A stretch of DNA of 64,000 nucleotides from Caenimonas soli (lineage in GTDB: Bacteria > Pseudomonadota > Gammaproteobacteria > Burkholderiales > Burkholderiaceae_C): assembly GCF_013155545.1 (NCBI RefSeq), contig NZ_JABJVV010000001.1:620001-684000 (forward strand), in the 5' to 3' direction. Below are positions 34,338-42,391 of the stretch, in pieces. Below the pieces are notes generated by a model that saw only the letters and a program-made list of their open reading frames with translations, searched no databases and was not told where the DNA came from. Both the position numbers and the translations under genes were made by a program. Each line of letters opens with the position of its first letter. Within the stretch, counting starts at the first letter, position 1.

Positions 34338-34562
34338 ATGAGATGCAAGCTATCAGTGATGGACTCGAGTGGCGACAAGGAAGTAACCTGGCAGCCCGAT
34401 AGCCCCAGCGAGGTTGCGGCGGCCAAGGCGATTTTCGACGCCGTCAAGAAGCGCGGGTACCTGGTGTATTCGCAACCGGCCGGGGAAAGTGGCATTGCCT
34501 TGGGTCAGTTCGACGCCAAGGTCGAAACCATGATCGCAGTCCCGCCAATCGTCGCCGGGTGA
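34338..34562 (+). CDS. small hypothetical protein
   Basis: A 74-residue protein with a good ribosome site (AGGAGAGC). MRCKLSVMDSSGDKEVTWQP is followed by SEVAAAKAIFDAVKKRGYLV, an alpha/beta small fold of the kind seen in phage or plasmid-linked protein families. It overlaps the next gene by 4 bp (GTGA), so it is the first of a two-gene unit. Function unknown. Confidence 0.55.
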   Translation: MRCKLSVMDSSGDKEVTWQPDSPSEVAAAKAIFDAVKKRGYLVYSQPAGESGIALGQFDAKVETMIAVPPIVAG

Positions 34563-35002
34563 CCATGGCTATGTGGTGGACCCGAGCCTTTCGCCGTCAT
34601 GTCGAGGCCGAGGGCGGGTGGGTGGCATCGGAAGTGACTGTGCTTGCGACCACGTGGGAATTCCTGGGTCCGTCGCTCAACGACTACCACCTCCCCGATC
34701 AGGCCGCACAGGCCAAAGCCAGGGTGTTGCTGGAGAGGGCCCTCACGCCGCAGCAGCGGCGCGATCTGCTCGCCAAGCGCTGCTTCTACGTGAAGGGCAA
34801 GAGGTTCAACTATCGCATTCGCGAAGGGCACTCGGGCAACGTGGACGCGCTTGACTCCAGCGGGCGCGTGATCAGCCGGCTCTGTGCCCATCCGCTCGGC
34901 CGCGTTCCGGTCTACGACATGATGCTGGCGCAGAAGCTGTGGATCGAAACCGACGAGACGATGTTTCTGGAGAATGCGGCGCCGTATCCGCTTCAATACT
35001 GA
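34559..35002 (+). CDS. hypothetical protein, second gene of a two-gene unit
   Basis: A 147-residue protein using GTG at 34559 (or ATG at 34565). It contains ALTPQQRRDLLAKRCFYVKG and KRFNYRIREGHSGNVDALDS, with a YDMMLAQKLWIETDETMFLE C-terminal region. The Y-R-I-R-E-G-x-x-x-N-V segment recurs in uncharacterised proteins, sometimes in mobile regions. No catalytic motif. Translationally coupled to the 74-residue gene. Confidence 0.55.
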   Translation: MTMAMWWTRAFRRHVEAEGGWVASEVTVLATTWEFLGPSLNDYHLPDQAAQAKARVLLERALTPQQRRDLLAKRCFYVKGKRFNYRIREGHSGNVDALDSSGRVISRLCAHPLGRVPVYDMMLAQKLWIETDETMFLENAAPYPLQY

Positions 35003-35032
35003 CCGGCGGTCTCACATACGGTACCGCAGCAG

Positions 35033-36085
35033 CTAGGGCAGGTTCTCCCGGAAGATCACCTGGCTTCTGACCTGCTCGACGCCGCTAGTCGGCTCGCGCC
35101 CATCGCGCAGGTTGGCGAAGATGCGCACGCAGTTCATCACGGCGCCCTGGGGGTTCTGGGTGATGACGGCGTCCATGGTGCCGTCGATCAGCAGCGCTCG
35201 CGTGTCCGGCGTCAGGCCATGCCCGATGAACACCGGCTTGCGCGAAGCGCCCACCTCCTTGATGGCGCGGCCAATCCCTGCGGCGCCGCCGCCGATGTTG
35301 TAGATGCCGGCCAGGTCGCCATGCTGCTCCAGCAGCGTGCGCGCCTGCCGGTAGTTCTTCTCTTCGTCGTCCTGCCCTTCGCGAGCGCCGACCACATGGA
35401 CCCCCGGGTACTGCTCTTCGAACAGATGCAGAAACCCGGCTTCGCGCTCTTCATGCGCCCGGTAGCTCAGCGAGCCGGCGATCATCGCCACCTTGGGATG
35501 GCGCCCGCGCGCGGCCGGTCCCATGAAGCGTGCGATCAGGTAGGCGGCCGTGCGCCCCGCCGCGCGATTGTCCAGGCCGACGTAGGCGGCGCGGCTGGAG
35601 TTGGACAGGTCGGAGATCAACGTCACGGTCGGCACGCCTTGCTCGGCCAACGACGCCACCGCTTCGCGGACCATCGGATGTTCCAGCGCCATGAAGGCGA
35701 TGCCGTCGCATTTCTTGCCATGCTTCAACAACTGGCGCGCCAGTGCCTCCGGATTGAAGCTCTCCACGTACTCTGCCTGGCAGCGCACGTTGAATGGCGC
35801 CCAGTGCTCGTGCGAGTAACCGATCAAGTCGCCCAGCATGCGCAGGAACCGGTTGGGGCCCTCGGGGATCAGGAAAGACAGCCGCAAGGGCTTGGGCGCC
35901 ATCGCGGCCCAGGCCTCGGCTTGCGCCACATAGCCCAGGTCCGCGGCGGCGCGCATCACGCGTTGCACGGTCGAAGCCCGCACGCCGGTGCGGCCGTGCA
36001 GAACCCGGTCCACGGTGGCCAGCGAGACCTCGGCTCGTTGCGCGACCTCTTCCATGCGGGGCAGACTCACCTCAAAACACCTCAT
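35033..36085 (-). CDS. LacI-family transcriptional regulator
   Basis: A 350-residue regulator with LacI HTH MEEVAQRAEVSLATVDRVLH then GRTGVRASTVQRVMRAAADL (hinge), and a periplasmic-binding-like ligand domain (LRLSFLIPEGPNRFLRML; HPKVAMIAGSLSYRAHEERE). The ligand domain is of the ribose-binding type. Possible starts are ATG 36085, an internal GTG and ATG 36055. It is divergent from the TRAP/RuBisCO-like operon and most likely controls it in response to the sugar acid taken up. Confidence 0.93.
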   Translation of the reverse strand: MRCFEVSLPRMEEVAQRAEVSLATVDRVLHGRTGVRASTVQRVMRAAADLGYVAQAEAWAAMAPKPLRLSFLIPEGPNRFLRMLGDLIGYSHEHWAPFNVRCQAEYVESFNPEALARQLLKHGKKCDGIAFMALEHPMVREAVASLAEQGVPTVTLISDLSNSSRAAYVGLDNRAAGRTAAYLIARFMGPAARGRHPKVAMIAGSLSYRAHEEREAGFLHLFEEQYPGVHVVGAREGQDDEEKNYRQARTLLEQHGDLAGIYNIGGGAAGIGRAIKEVGASRKPVFIGHGLTPDTRALLIDGTMDAVITQNPQGAVMNCVRIFANLRDGREPTSGVEQVRSQVIFRENLP

Positions 36086-36094
36086 TCAGCCGGT

Positions 36095-36130
36095 TTGACG
36101 ATGCGGCCATGCCTGCCTACTCTATCGTCA
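36095..36130 (+). promoter_or_regulatory. candidate promoter of the TRAP/RuBisCO-like operon with flanking inverted repeat
   Basis: TTGACG (36095-36100) is followed after 17 bp by TACTCT (36118-36123), a sigma70-like pair. TGACGAT (36096-36102) and ATCGTCA (36124-36130) are perfect inverted repeats that embrace the -10 region with a 21-bp spacer. A LacI-type protein could bind both half-sites. Supported only by pattern. Confidence 0.4.
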
Positions 36131-36200
36131 TCCGAGGGCAGAGACAATCGCCCCAACATCAGAAACCCTCAGAAGCCGTCAGATCAACAGGAGACAATGC

Positions 36201-37232
36201 ATGCCCTCGAACCTCACGCAACCTTCGCGCCGCACGGTGCTGCGCCAACTGGGCGCCCTGCCTGCCGCCGGCATCGCCGCCGCGCTGCCCCGCTTTGCCC
36301 ACGCGGCCGAGTACTCGCTGAAGTACGGCAACAACCTGCCGGTGAGCCATCCGCTGAACGTACGCGCCCAGGAAGCGGCGGACCGCATCGCCAAGGAAAG
36401 CAAGGGCCGCGTCGAGATCAAGATATTCCCCAACAACCAGCTGGGCGGCGACACCGACATGCTGGCCCAGGTGCGATCCGGCGGCATTGACTTCTTCACG
36501 CCCTCCGCGCTGGTAATCGCCACGTTGGTGCCGGTGGCCGCGATCAACGCCACGGGCTTCGCCTTCGCCGACTACAACCAGGTCTGGTCGGCGATGGACG
36601 GCAAGGTGGGCGCCCATGTGCGGGCCGCCATCGGCAAGATGCGGCTGCATGCCTTCGAGAAGATGTGGGACAACGGCTTCCGGCAGATGACCAGCAGCAA
36701 GTCGCCGATCACCGCGGCCAAGGACATGGACGGCCTGAAGATCCGCGTGCCGGTCAGCCCCTTGTCCATCAGCATGTTCAAGGGCCTGGGCGCCTCGCCC
36801 ACCAGCCTGCAGTTCAGCGAGGTGTATTCCGCGCTCCAGACCAAGATCGTCGATGCGCAGGAGAACCCGCTGCCCATCATCCAGGTCGCCAAGCTGTTCG
36901 AGGTGCAGAAGCACTGCTCGCTGTCCAACCACATCTGGGACGGCTTCTGGTTCATCGCCAACGGCCGCACCTGGGAAGGCCTGCCGGCCGACCTGAAGAC
37001 CATCGTCTCCAGCGCCATCAACGACGCCGGCGTCAAGCAGCGCGAAGACATCAAGAAGCTCAACGAAACCCTGCAGGCCGACCTGGCGGCCAAGGGTCTG
37101 GTGTTCAACAAGACCAATCCCGACAGCTTCCGCGCCAAGCTGCGCGAAGCCGGCTTCTATGCCGAATGGAAGGGCCGCTTCGGCGACGAGGCCTGGGGCC
37201 TGCTGGAGCAATCCGTCGGCAAGCTCGCCTGA
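36201..37232 (+). CDS. TRAP transporter substrate-binding protein (DctP type)
   Basis: A 343-residue periplasmic receptor. The twin-arginine leader PSRRTVLRQLGALPAAGIAA suggests Tat export, cleaved after AHA. The mature part shows the DctP pattern: LKYGNNLPVSHPLNVRAQEA, GRVEIKIFPNNQLGGDTDML, the conserved Arg in DGLKIRVPVSPL that salt-bridges a ligand carboxylate, and VYSALQTKIVDAQENPLPII. It starts an operon with the fused permease and the RuBisCO-like enzyme genes. The ligand is therefore probably a sugar acid. Confidence 0.93.
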   Translation: MPSNLTQPSRRTVLRQLGALPAAGIAAALPRFAHAAEYSLKYGNNLPVSHPLNVRAQEAADRIAKESKGRVEIKIFPNNQLGGDTDMLAQVRSGGIDFFTPSALVIATLVPVAAINATGFAFADYNQVWSAMDGKVGAHVRAAIGKMRLHAFEKMWDNGFRQMTSSKSPITAAKDMDGLKIRVPVSPLSISMFKGLGASPTSLQFSEVYSALQTKIVDAQENPLPIIQVAKLFEVQKHCSLSNHIWDGFWFIANGRTWEGLPADLKTIVSSAINDAGVKQREDIKKLNETLQADLAAKGLVFNKTNPDSFRAKLREAGFYAEWKGRFGDEAWGLLEQSVGKLA

Positions 37233-37248
37233 CAACGCCCGGTCCTTC

Positions 37249-39138
37249 ATGACGCACTCCCTCACGCCAGACGCGGCGGAAGCCCTCGCGCCGCCGCACA
37301 ATCCCCTCAGCGCCGCGGCCCGGCGCGTCGACAGCGGCCTGGGCGCCACGGTCGAAGCGGCCGCCGCCGGCCTGGTGCTGGTGGAAATATTCGTGCTGTT
37401 GGCGGGCGTCATCACGCGCTACGTGTTCCACAAGCCGCTGGTGTGGTCGGACGAGCTGGCCTCTGTGCTGTTCCTCTGGCTCTCGATGCTGGGCGCCGTG
37501 GTCGCGCTGCGCCGCGGCGAGCACATGCGCATGACCGGCCTGGTCAATCGCGTCAAGCCGCGAACGGCGGCCTTGCTCGAAGCATTGGCGCTCACGATTC
37601 CGCTGGCCTTCCTGGCCCTCGTGATGTGGCCGGCTTTCGAATACGCCTACGAAGAGATGCCGGTCGTGAGTCCGGCCATGGAGCTCAGCAATGCCTGGCG
37701 GGCCAGTGCCATTCCGGTCGGCCTGGGGTTGATGGCGGTGGTGGCATTGCTGCGCCTGTTCCGCTTCCATGAGCTGCGGCATATCGGGATCGCCCTGGCG
37801 GCAACGGCGGCGGTCTGCCTGCTGTTCTGGGTGGCCGGCCCGGTACTGGCACCGCTGGGCAAGCTCAATCTCATCATCTTTTTCGTGGTGATCGTCGGCG
37901 CCTGCGTGTTCGCCGGCGTGCCCATCGCGTTCTCCTTCGCGCTGGCGACCTTCGCCTACCTGGCGCTCACGACCCGCACGCCGATGCTGGTGATGGTGGG
38001 GCGGCTGGACGAGGGCATGTCGCACCTGATCCTGCTGGCGGTGCCGCTCTTCATCTTTCTGGGCGCGCTGATCGAAATGACGGGGATGGCCCGCGCCATG
38101 ATCCAGTTCCTGGCGAGCCTGCTGGGGCACGTGAAGGGCGGTTTGTCGTACGTGCTGATCGGCGCCATGTACTTGGTGTCGGGCATCTCGGGCTCCAAGA
38201 TCGCCGACATGGCCGCCATCGCGCCGGTGCTCTTCCCCGAGATGAGGAAACGCGGCGCCAAGCCCGGCGACCTGGTTGCGCTGCTGTCCGCCACGGGCGC
38301 CCAGACCGAAACCATCCCGCCTTCGATCGTGCTGATCACGATCGGCTCGGTCACCGGCGTTTCGATCGCCGCGCTGTTCACCGGCGGCCTGCTGCCCGCC
38401 GTGGTGGTGGGCGCATGCCTGTGCGCTGTGGTGTGGTGGCGCTACCGCCGCGAGGACCTGTCGCAGGTGCGGCGCTATGGCAAGCGCGAGATCGGCCGCT
38501 TCCTGCTGGTGGCGCTGCCGGCGATTGCCCTTCCCTTCGTCATCCGCGCCGCCGTGGTGGAAGGCGTGGCCACCGCCACTGAAGTCTCCACCATCGGCAT
38601 CGTGTATGCGGTGGCTGTGGGCGTCTTCATCCATCGCCAGTTCGATCTGAAGCGCATCAAGCCCATGCTGGTGGAAACGGCCTCGCTCACCGGCGCCATC
38701 ATCTTCATCGTGGGTTGCGCCACGGCCATGGCCTGGGGCCTGACCCAGTCGGGCTTCTCGCAGGATCTGGCCAGCATCATGCAGAAGATGCCGGGCGGCG
38801 CGATCGGTTTCATGGCGATCTCCATCGTGGCCTTCGTGATCCTGGGCAGCGTGCTCGAGGGCATTCCGGCCATCGTGCTGTTCGGGCCGCTGCTGTTCCC
38901 GATCGCCAAGGCCGTCGGCATCCATGAGGTGCACTACGCCATGGTGGTGATTTTCGCGATGGGCATCGGCCTGTTCGCGCCACCCTTCGGCGTCGGCTAC
39001 TACGGCGCCTGTGCCATCAGCAAGATCCACCCCGACGAAGGCCTGCCGCACATCGGCGGCTACATCCTGGCCCTGCTGGCCGGCCTGGTCGTCGTCGCCG
39101 CGATCCCGTGGATCTCCATCGGCTTCCTGAAGACTTGA
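37249..39138 (+). CDS. TRAP transporter fused permease (DctQM)
   Basis: A 629-residue membrane protein. Residues about 30-180 form the small DctQ subunit (four helices; AGVITRYVFHKPLVWSDELA motif), and from about 210 onward the large DctM subunit: GVPIAFSFALATFAYLALTT, PLFIFLGALIEMTGMARAMI, and the signatures GSKIADMAAIAPVLFPEM and GAQTETIPPSIVLITIGSV. The subunits are encoded as one protein. Only 16 bp separate it from the receptor gene and 11 bp from the VOC gene. Confidence 0.93.
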   Translation: MTHSLTPDAAEALAPPHNPLSAAARRVDSGLGATVEAAAAGLVLVEIFVLLAGVITRYVFHKPLVWSDELASVLFLWLSMLGAVVALRRGEHMRMTGLVNRVKPRTAALLEALALTIPLAFLALVMWPAFEYAYEEMPVVSPAMELSNAWRASAIPVGLGLMAVVALLRLFRFHELRHIGIALAATAAVCLLFWVAGPVLAPLGKLNLIIFFVVIVGACVFAGVPIAFSFALATFAYLALTTRTPMLVMVGRLDEGMSHLILLAVPLFIFLGALIEMTGMARAMIQFLASLLGHVKGGLSYVLIGAMYLVSGISGSKIADMAAIAPVLFPEMRKRGAKPGDLVALLSATGAQTETIPPSIVLITIGSVTGVSIAALFTGGLLPAVVVGACLCAVVWWRYRREDLSQVRRYGKREIGRFLLVALPAIALPFVIRAAVVEGVATATEVSTIGIVYAVAVGVFIHRQFDLKRIKPMLVETASLTGAIIFIVGCATAMAWGLTQSGFSQDLASIMQKMPGGAIGFMAISIVAFVILGSVLEGIPAIVLFGPLLFPIAKAVGIHEVHYAMVVIFAMGIGLFAPPFGVGYYGACAISKIHPDEGLPHIGGYILALLAGLVVVAAIPWISIGFLKT

Positions 39139-39149
39139 GGTATTGATCA

Positions 39150-39704
39150 ATGAGCAGATTTTTTGGCGAGATTCGCCAGGTGGCCTACCTCGTGCCCGAC
39201 ATCGAGGCCGCCATGGACTACTGGGCCAATGTCCTGGGCGTGGGCCCCTGGTTCTACAACCCGCGCGTTCCCATTCGCAACTACACCTACCGCGGCGAAC
39301 GCTACGAGCCCCACAACTCGGTGGCGCTGGCCAACGCCGGTGGATTGCAGGTGGAACTGCTGCAAGTGCGCAACGACGTGCCCTCGATGTACCGCGACTT
39401 CATCCGTGCCGGCCACCAGGGCGCGCAGCACTTCGCCTACTGGACCGAAAGCTTCGATGCCGACCTGGCGCGCGCGCAAGCGCAAGGCTTCAAGGTCTGC
39501 ATGGGCGGCGAAGTCGGCGAGAACGGCCGTTTCGTGTATTTCGAGGACCAGAGCTCCCACCCCGGGCTGCACCCCGGCACGGTGGTCGAGCTGTCCGAAG
39601 TGGCGGGTCCCAAGGGCAAGCTCTTCAAGCTGATCCGCGAGGCCGCGCAAGACTGGGACGGACGCGACCCCGTGCGGCCGTTTCCCGACTTGAACACGCT
39701 GTAG
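39150..39704 (+). CDS. VOC-family (glyoxalase/dioxygenase fold) protein
   Basis: A 184-residue vicinal-oxygen-chelate protein. The first strand QVAYLVPDIEAAMDYWANVL supplies a Gln in the place of the usual metal His; later ligands are His in AGHQGAQHFAYW and Glu in HPGTVVELSE. It may act as an isomerase, epimerase or lyase. In this operon it stands where an oxidoisomerase would be expected in apionate-type pathways, so it could be the missing step or an accessory enzyme. No direct evidence of its reaction. Confidence 0.85.
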   Translation: MSRFFGEIRQVAYLVPDIEAAMDYWANVLGVGPWFYNPRVPIRNYTYRGERYEPHNSVALANAGGLQVELLQVRNDVPSMYRDFIRAGHQGAQHFAYWTESFDADLARAQAQGFKVCMGGEVGENGRFVYFEDQSSHPGLHPGTVVELSEVAGPKGKLFKLIREAAQDWDGRDPVRPFPDLNTL

Positions 39705-39707
39705 CCC

Positions 39708-40985
39708 ATGCCCAGTGATCGCTTCACGGCAAGCTACCTGATCGAGACACCGCTGGACCCTGCCCACGTGGCAGAGGTGCTGGCCGGCGAGCAGTCCTGC
39801 GGCACCTTCGCACGCGTCGAGGGGGAATCCGATGCGCTGCGCGAGCGGGCGCGCGCCAATGTCGAATCCGTCGAGCTGCTGGATGTGGCCGATGGCCCCA
39901 GCCTGCCCAATGGCTGGATGCAGCGGCGCGGCATGTTGCAGCAACCGCAGACCTGGCGGCGGGCCCGGCTGCGGGTGAGTTTTCCGGTGAGCAACGTCGG
40001 CGCCAACCTGCCCACGCTGGCCGCCACCGTGTCCGGCAACCTGTTCGACCTGGGCGAAGTGACAGGCCTGCGGCTGGAGTCGCTGCAGCTGCCCGCCGCC
40101 TATCGAAAGCAATTCGACCTGCCCGCGCAGGGCATCGCCGGCACGCGCGAACTGACAGGCGTGCGCGGCCGGCCCCTGATCGGGACCATCATCAAGCCCA
40201 ACGTGGGCCTCTCCGCCGAGGAGACGGGCGAGCTGGCCGGGCGGCTGTGCGCGGCCGGCGTGGACTTCATCAAGGACGACGAAGTCTGCGCCAATCCGGC
40301 GCACGCACCCCTGCAGGAGCGCGTGAAATCGGTGATGCGGCGGGTGCGCGCCCACCGCGACAAGACCGGCAAGCAGGTGATGGTGGCCTTCAACATCACC
40401 GACGAAACCGATGCCATGCGAAGGCATGCGGACCTGGTGGCGCAGGAAGGCGGCACCTGCGTCATGGCCAGCCTCAACTGGTGCGGCTACTCGGCGATCC
40501 AAACGCTGCGCCGCCACACATCGCTGGCCCTGCACGGGCACCGCAACGGCTATGGCGCGCTCTCGCGCCACCCGTTGCTGGGTTTCTCGTTCCAGGCCTG
40601 GCAGGCGCTGTGGCGCCTGGCCGGCGTGGACCACATGCACGTGCACGGCCTGCAGGGCAAGTTTTCGCAGACGGACGACGAAGTGATCGAGTCGGCCCGG
40701 GACACCTTGCGCCCGCTGGCCGATGGCGTGGACGATCGCGTGCTGCCGGCCTTTTCGAACGGGCAGTGGGCGGGCACCGTGCAAGCCACCTGGGACAGCG
40801 TGCGCAGCAACGACCTGCTGTTCATGTCCGGCGGCGGCATCCTGGCTCACCCGGATGGGCCCGCGGCCGGCGTGGCCAGCCTGCAGCAGGCCTGGGACGC
40901 GGCGCAGCAAGGCGAACCGCTGGCGCAACGCGCCCTGCGCTCACCCGAACTGCGAAACGCCATCGCGTTTTTCGGCAAGACCTGA
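39708..40985 (+). CDS. RuBisCO-like protein (form IV), probable 3-oxo-acid-sugar-phosphate decarboxylase or hydrolase
   Basis: A 425-residue RuBisCO large-chain homologue without a small subunit gene. The metal/carbamate motif GVDFIKDDE is intact (K189, D191, E192 matching K201, D203, E204 of spinach). Catalytic Lys is kept in GTIIKPNVGLS (K163), and His in ALHGHRNG. Loop-6 Lys is kept in HGLQGKF (K318), as is the phosphate site SGGGILAHP (S374-G377). The KPK of true RuBisCO is KPN, so it is not a CO2-fixing enzyme. Paired with a DUF1537 kinase it resembles the enzymes acting on 3-oxo-isoapionate 4-phosphate. It overlaps the kinase gene by one base. Confidence 0.9.
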   Translation: MPSDRFTASYLIETPLDPAHVAEVLAGEQSCGTFARVEGESDALRERARANVESVELLDVADGPSLPNGWMQRRGMLQQPQTWRRARLRVSFPVSNVGANLPTLAATVSGNLFDLGEVTGLRLESLQLPAAYRKQFDLPAQGIAGTRELTGVRGRPLIGTIIKPNVGLSAEETGELAGRLCAAGVDFIKDDEVCANPAHAPLQERVKSVMRRVRAHRDKTGKQVMVAFNITDETDAMRRHADLVAQEGGTCVMASLNWCGYSAIQTLRRHTSLALHGHRNGYGALSRHPLLGFSFQAWQALWRLAGVDHMHVHGLQGKFSQTDDEVIESARDTLRPLADGVDDRVLPAFSNGQWAGTVQATWDSVRSNDLLFMSGGGILAHPDGPAAGVASLQQAWDAAQQGEPLAQRALRSPELRNAIAFFGKT

Positions 40986-42391
40986 TGTCCGCTCCCCTGC
41001 TCGGCTGGTACGGCGACGATTTCACCGGCGCCACGGACACGCTGGCGGTACTCACCCAGGCCGGCCTGCGGGCCATGCTGTTCATGGGCGTGCCCGGTGG
41101 AGCGCAGCAGGCCGCGGCGGCACATGCGCTGGGCGGGCCGCTCCATGCCGTGGGCATCGCAGGCGCATCCCGCTCGATGGCGCCGGCGGCCATGGAGGCC
41201 GAGCTGGAGCCGGCTGGTGCGTTCTTCGCCGCGTTGGGCAGCCGTGTCCTGCACTACAAGGTGTGCTCCACTTTCGACAGCGCCCCGGAAGTCGGCAGCA
41301 TCGGCGTGGCCGTGCGCGTGTTGCGCCGCCATGTGCGCAACGCCTTTGTCCCCGTCGTCGGCGGGCAGCCGAACCTGGGCCGCTATTGCGCGTTCAGCAA
41401 CCTGTTCGCGGCCGCCGGCAGCGGCGCAGCCGTGGAGCGCATCGACCGGCACCCCACCATGCGCAATCACCCGATGACGCCCATGAAAGAGGCCGACCTG
41501 CGGCGCCACCTGGCACTGCAAGGCCTGCAGCCGGTGGCCGGGCTGCACTATCCGGTGTACGCCGAGAACCAGGACGCGCAGCAAGGCGTGCTGCGACGCC
41601 TGCTGGATGGAGCCGCCGCCGTGCTGCTCGACGTCACCGAACCGGCGCAGCTCGCGGCGATAGGAAATTTGATCTGGCAGCAGGCGCAGCAAAGCCCGCT
41701 GCTGGCCGTGGGGCCTAGCGGTGTGGCGCAGGCACTGATCGCGCACTGGCAGGAAAGCGGGCAGATGCCCGCGCCCGAGCAGTGCGCCCCAAGGGATGGC
41801 CAAGGCCTGCAGCCGGCCAAGAGCCCGGTCTTTGTCTTCGCCGGCAGCCTCTCGCCCATCACAGCCAGGCAGGTGCGGGCCGCGAAGTCATTCCAGCAGG
41901 TCGCGCTGGATGCCGGCGAGTTGCTGGATTCGCCGGGTTATGCGGCCAAGGTGCAAGCCGAGATCAGCCGGCATCTGCTGGCGGGCCGGCATGTGCTGGC
42001 CTACACCGCATCGGCCAATGGCAATCCCCCCGACACCAGCAAGTCGGCTGCGCTGGCGCGGGCCACCGCGCGCTGCGTCAAGGCCATCGTCGATGGCCAG
42101 GCCGTGCGCGGCGCACCGCTGCGGCGCATGGGCATCGCCGGTGGCGACACTTCCAGCCTGGCCGTCAAGGCCTTGGGCGTTTGGGGCCTGTCCTATCGCG
42201 CTGCGCTCGGCGCCGGCGTATGCGTCAGCGTGACCCATAGCGACGACCCGGCGCTCGATGGCATGGAATTGATGCTCAAGGGCGGGCAGATGGGCAGCGA
42301 GGACGTGTTCGAAAGGCTGCTTGGAGATCCCTTACCCCCGCACGGCCATCCTCGTCGGTGCGAACATACTCCGTCCCAGCCAGCGCCATAA
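40985..42391 (+). CDS. DUF1537 four-carbon acid-sugar kinase family protein (OiaK-like)
   Basis: A 468-residue ATP-dependent acid-sugar kinase. The N-terminal LGWYGDDFTGATDTLAVLTQ is the family signature, and NGNPPDTSKSAAL plus GIAGGDTSSLAVKALGVWGL form the C-terminal nucleotide/substrate site. Members phosphorylate threonate, erythronate, or 3-oxo-isoapionate. Start at 40985 overlaps the RuBisCO-like stop (TGATG). The tail beyond GSEDVFERLL (about 22 residues, Pro/His-rich) is atypical and runs antisense into the convergent HxlR gene, so the native 3' end may have been lost. Confidence 0.9.
   Translation: MSAPLLGWYGDDFTGATDTLAVLTQAGLRAMLFMGVPGGAQQAAAAHALGGPLHAVGIAGASRSMAPAAMEAELEPAGAFFAALGSRVLHYKVCSTFDSAPEVGSIGVAVRVLRRHVRNAFVPVVGGQPNLGRYCAFSNLFAAAGSGAAVERIDRHPTMRNHPMTPMKEADLRRHLALQGLQPVAGLHYPVYAENQDAQQGVLRRLLDGAAAVLLDVTEPAQLAAIGNLIWQQAQQSPLLAVGPSGVAQALIAHWQESGQMPAPEQCAPRDGQGLQPAKSPVFVFAGSLSPITARQVRAAKSFQQVALDAGELLDSPGYAAKVQAEISRHLLAGRHVLAYTASANGNPPDTSKSAALARATARCVKAIVDGQAVRGAPLRRMGIAGGDTSSLAVKALGVWGLSYRAALGAGVCVSVTHSDDPALDGMELMLKGGQMGSEDVFERLLGDPLPPHGHPRRCEHTPSQPAP

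Noticed and set aside
37105-39150. A 681-codon antisense frame opposite the TRAP permease
   Set aside because: It is His/Gly/Arg-rich low-complexity antisense of a high-GC gene and has no recognisable domain.
39708-40985. Interpretation as a true CO2-fixing RuBisCO large subunit
   Set aside because: No small subunit or phosphoribulokinase is present, and the KPK catalytic motif reads KPN, so it is a RuBisCO-like protein.
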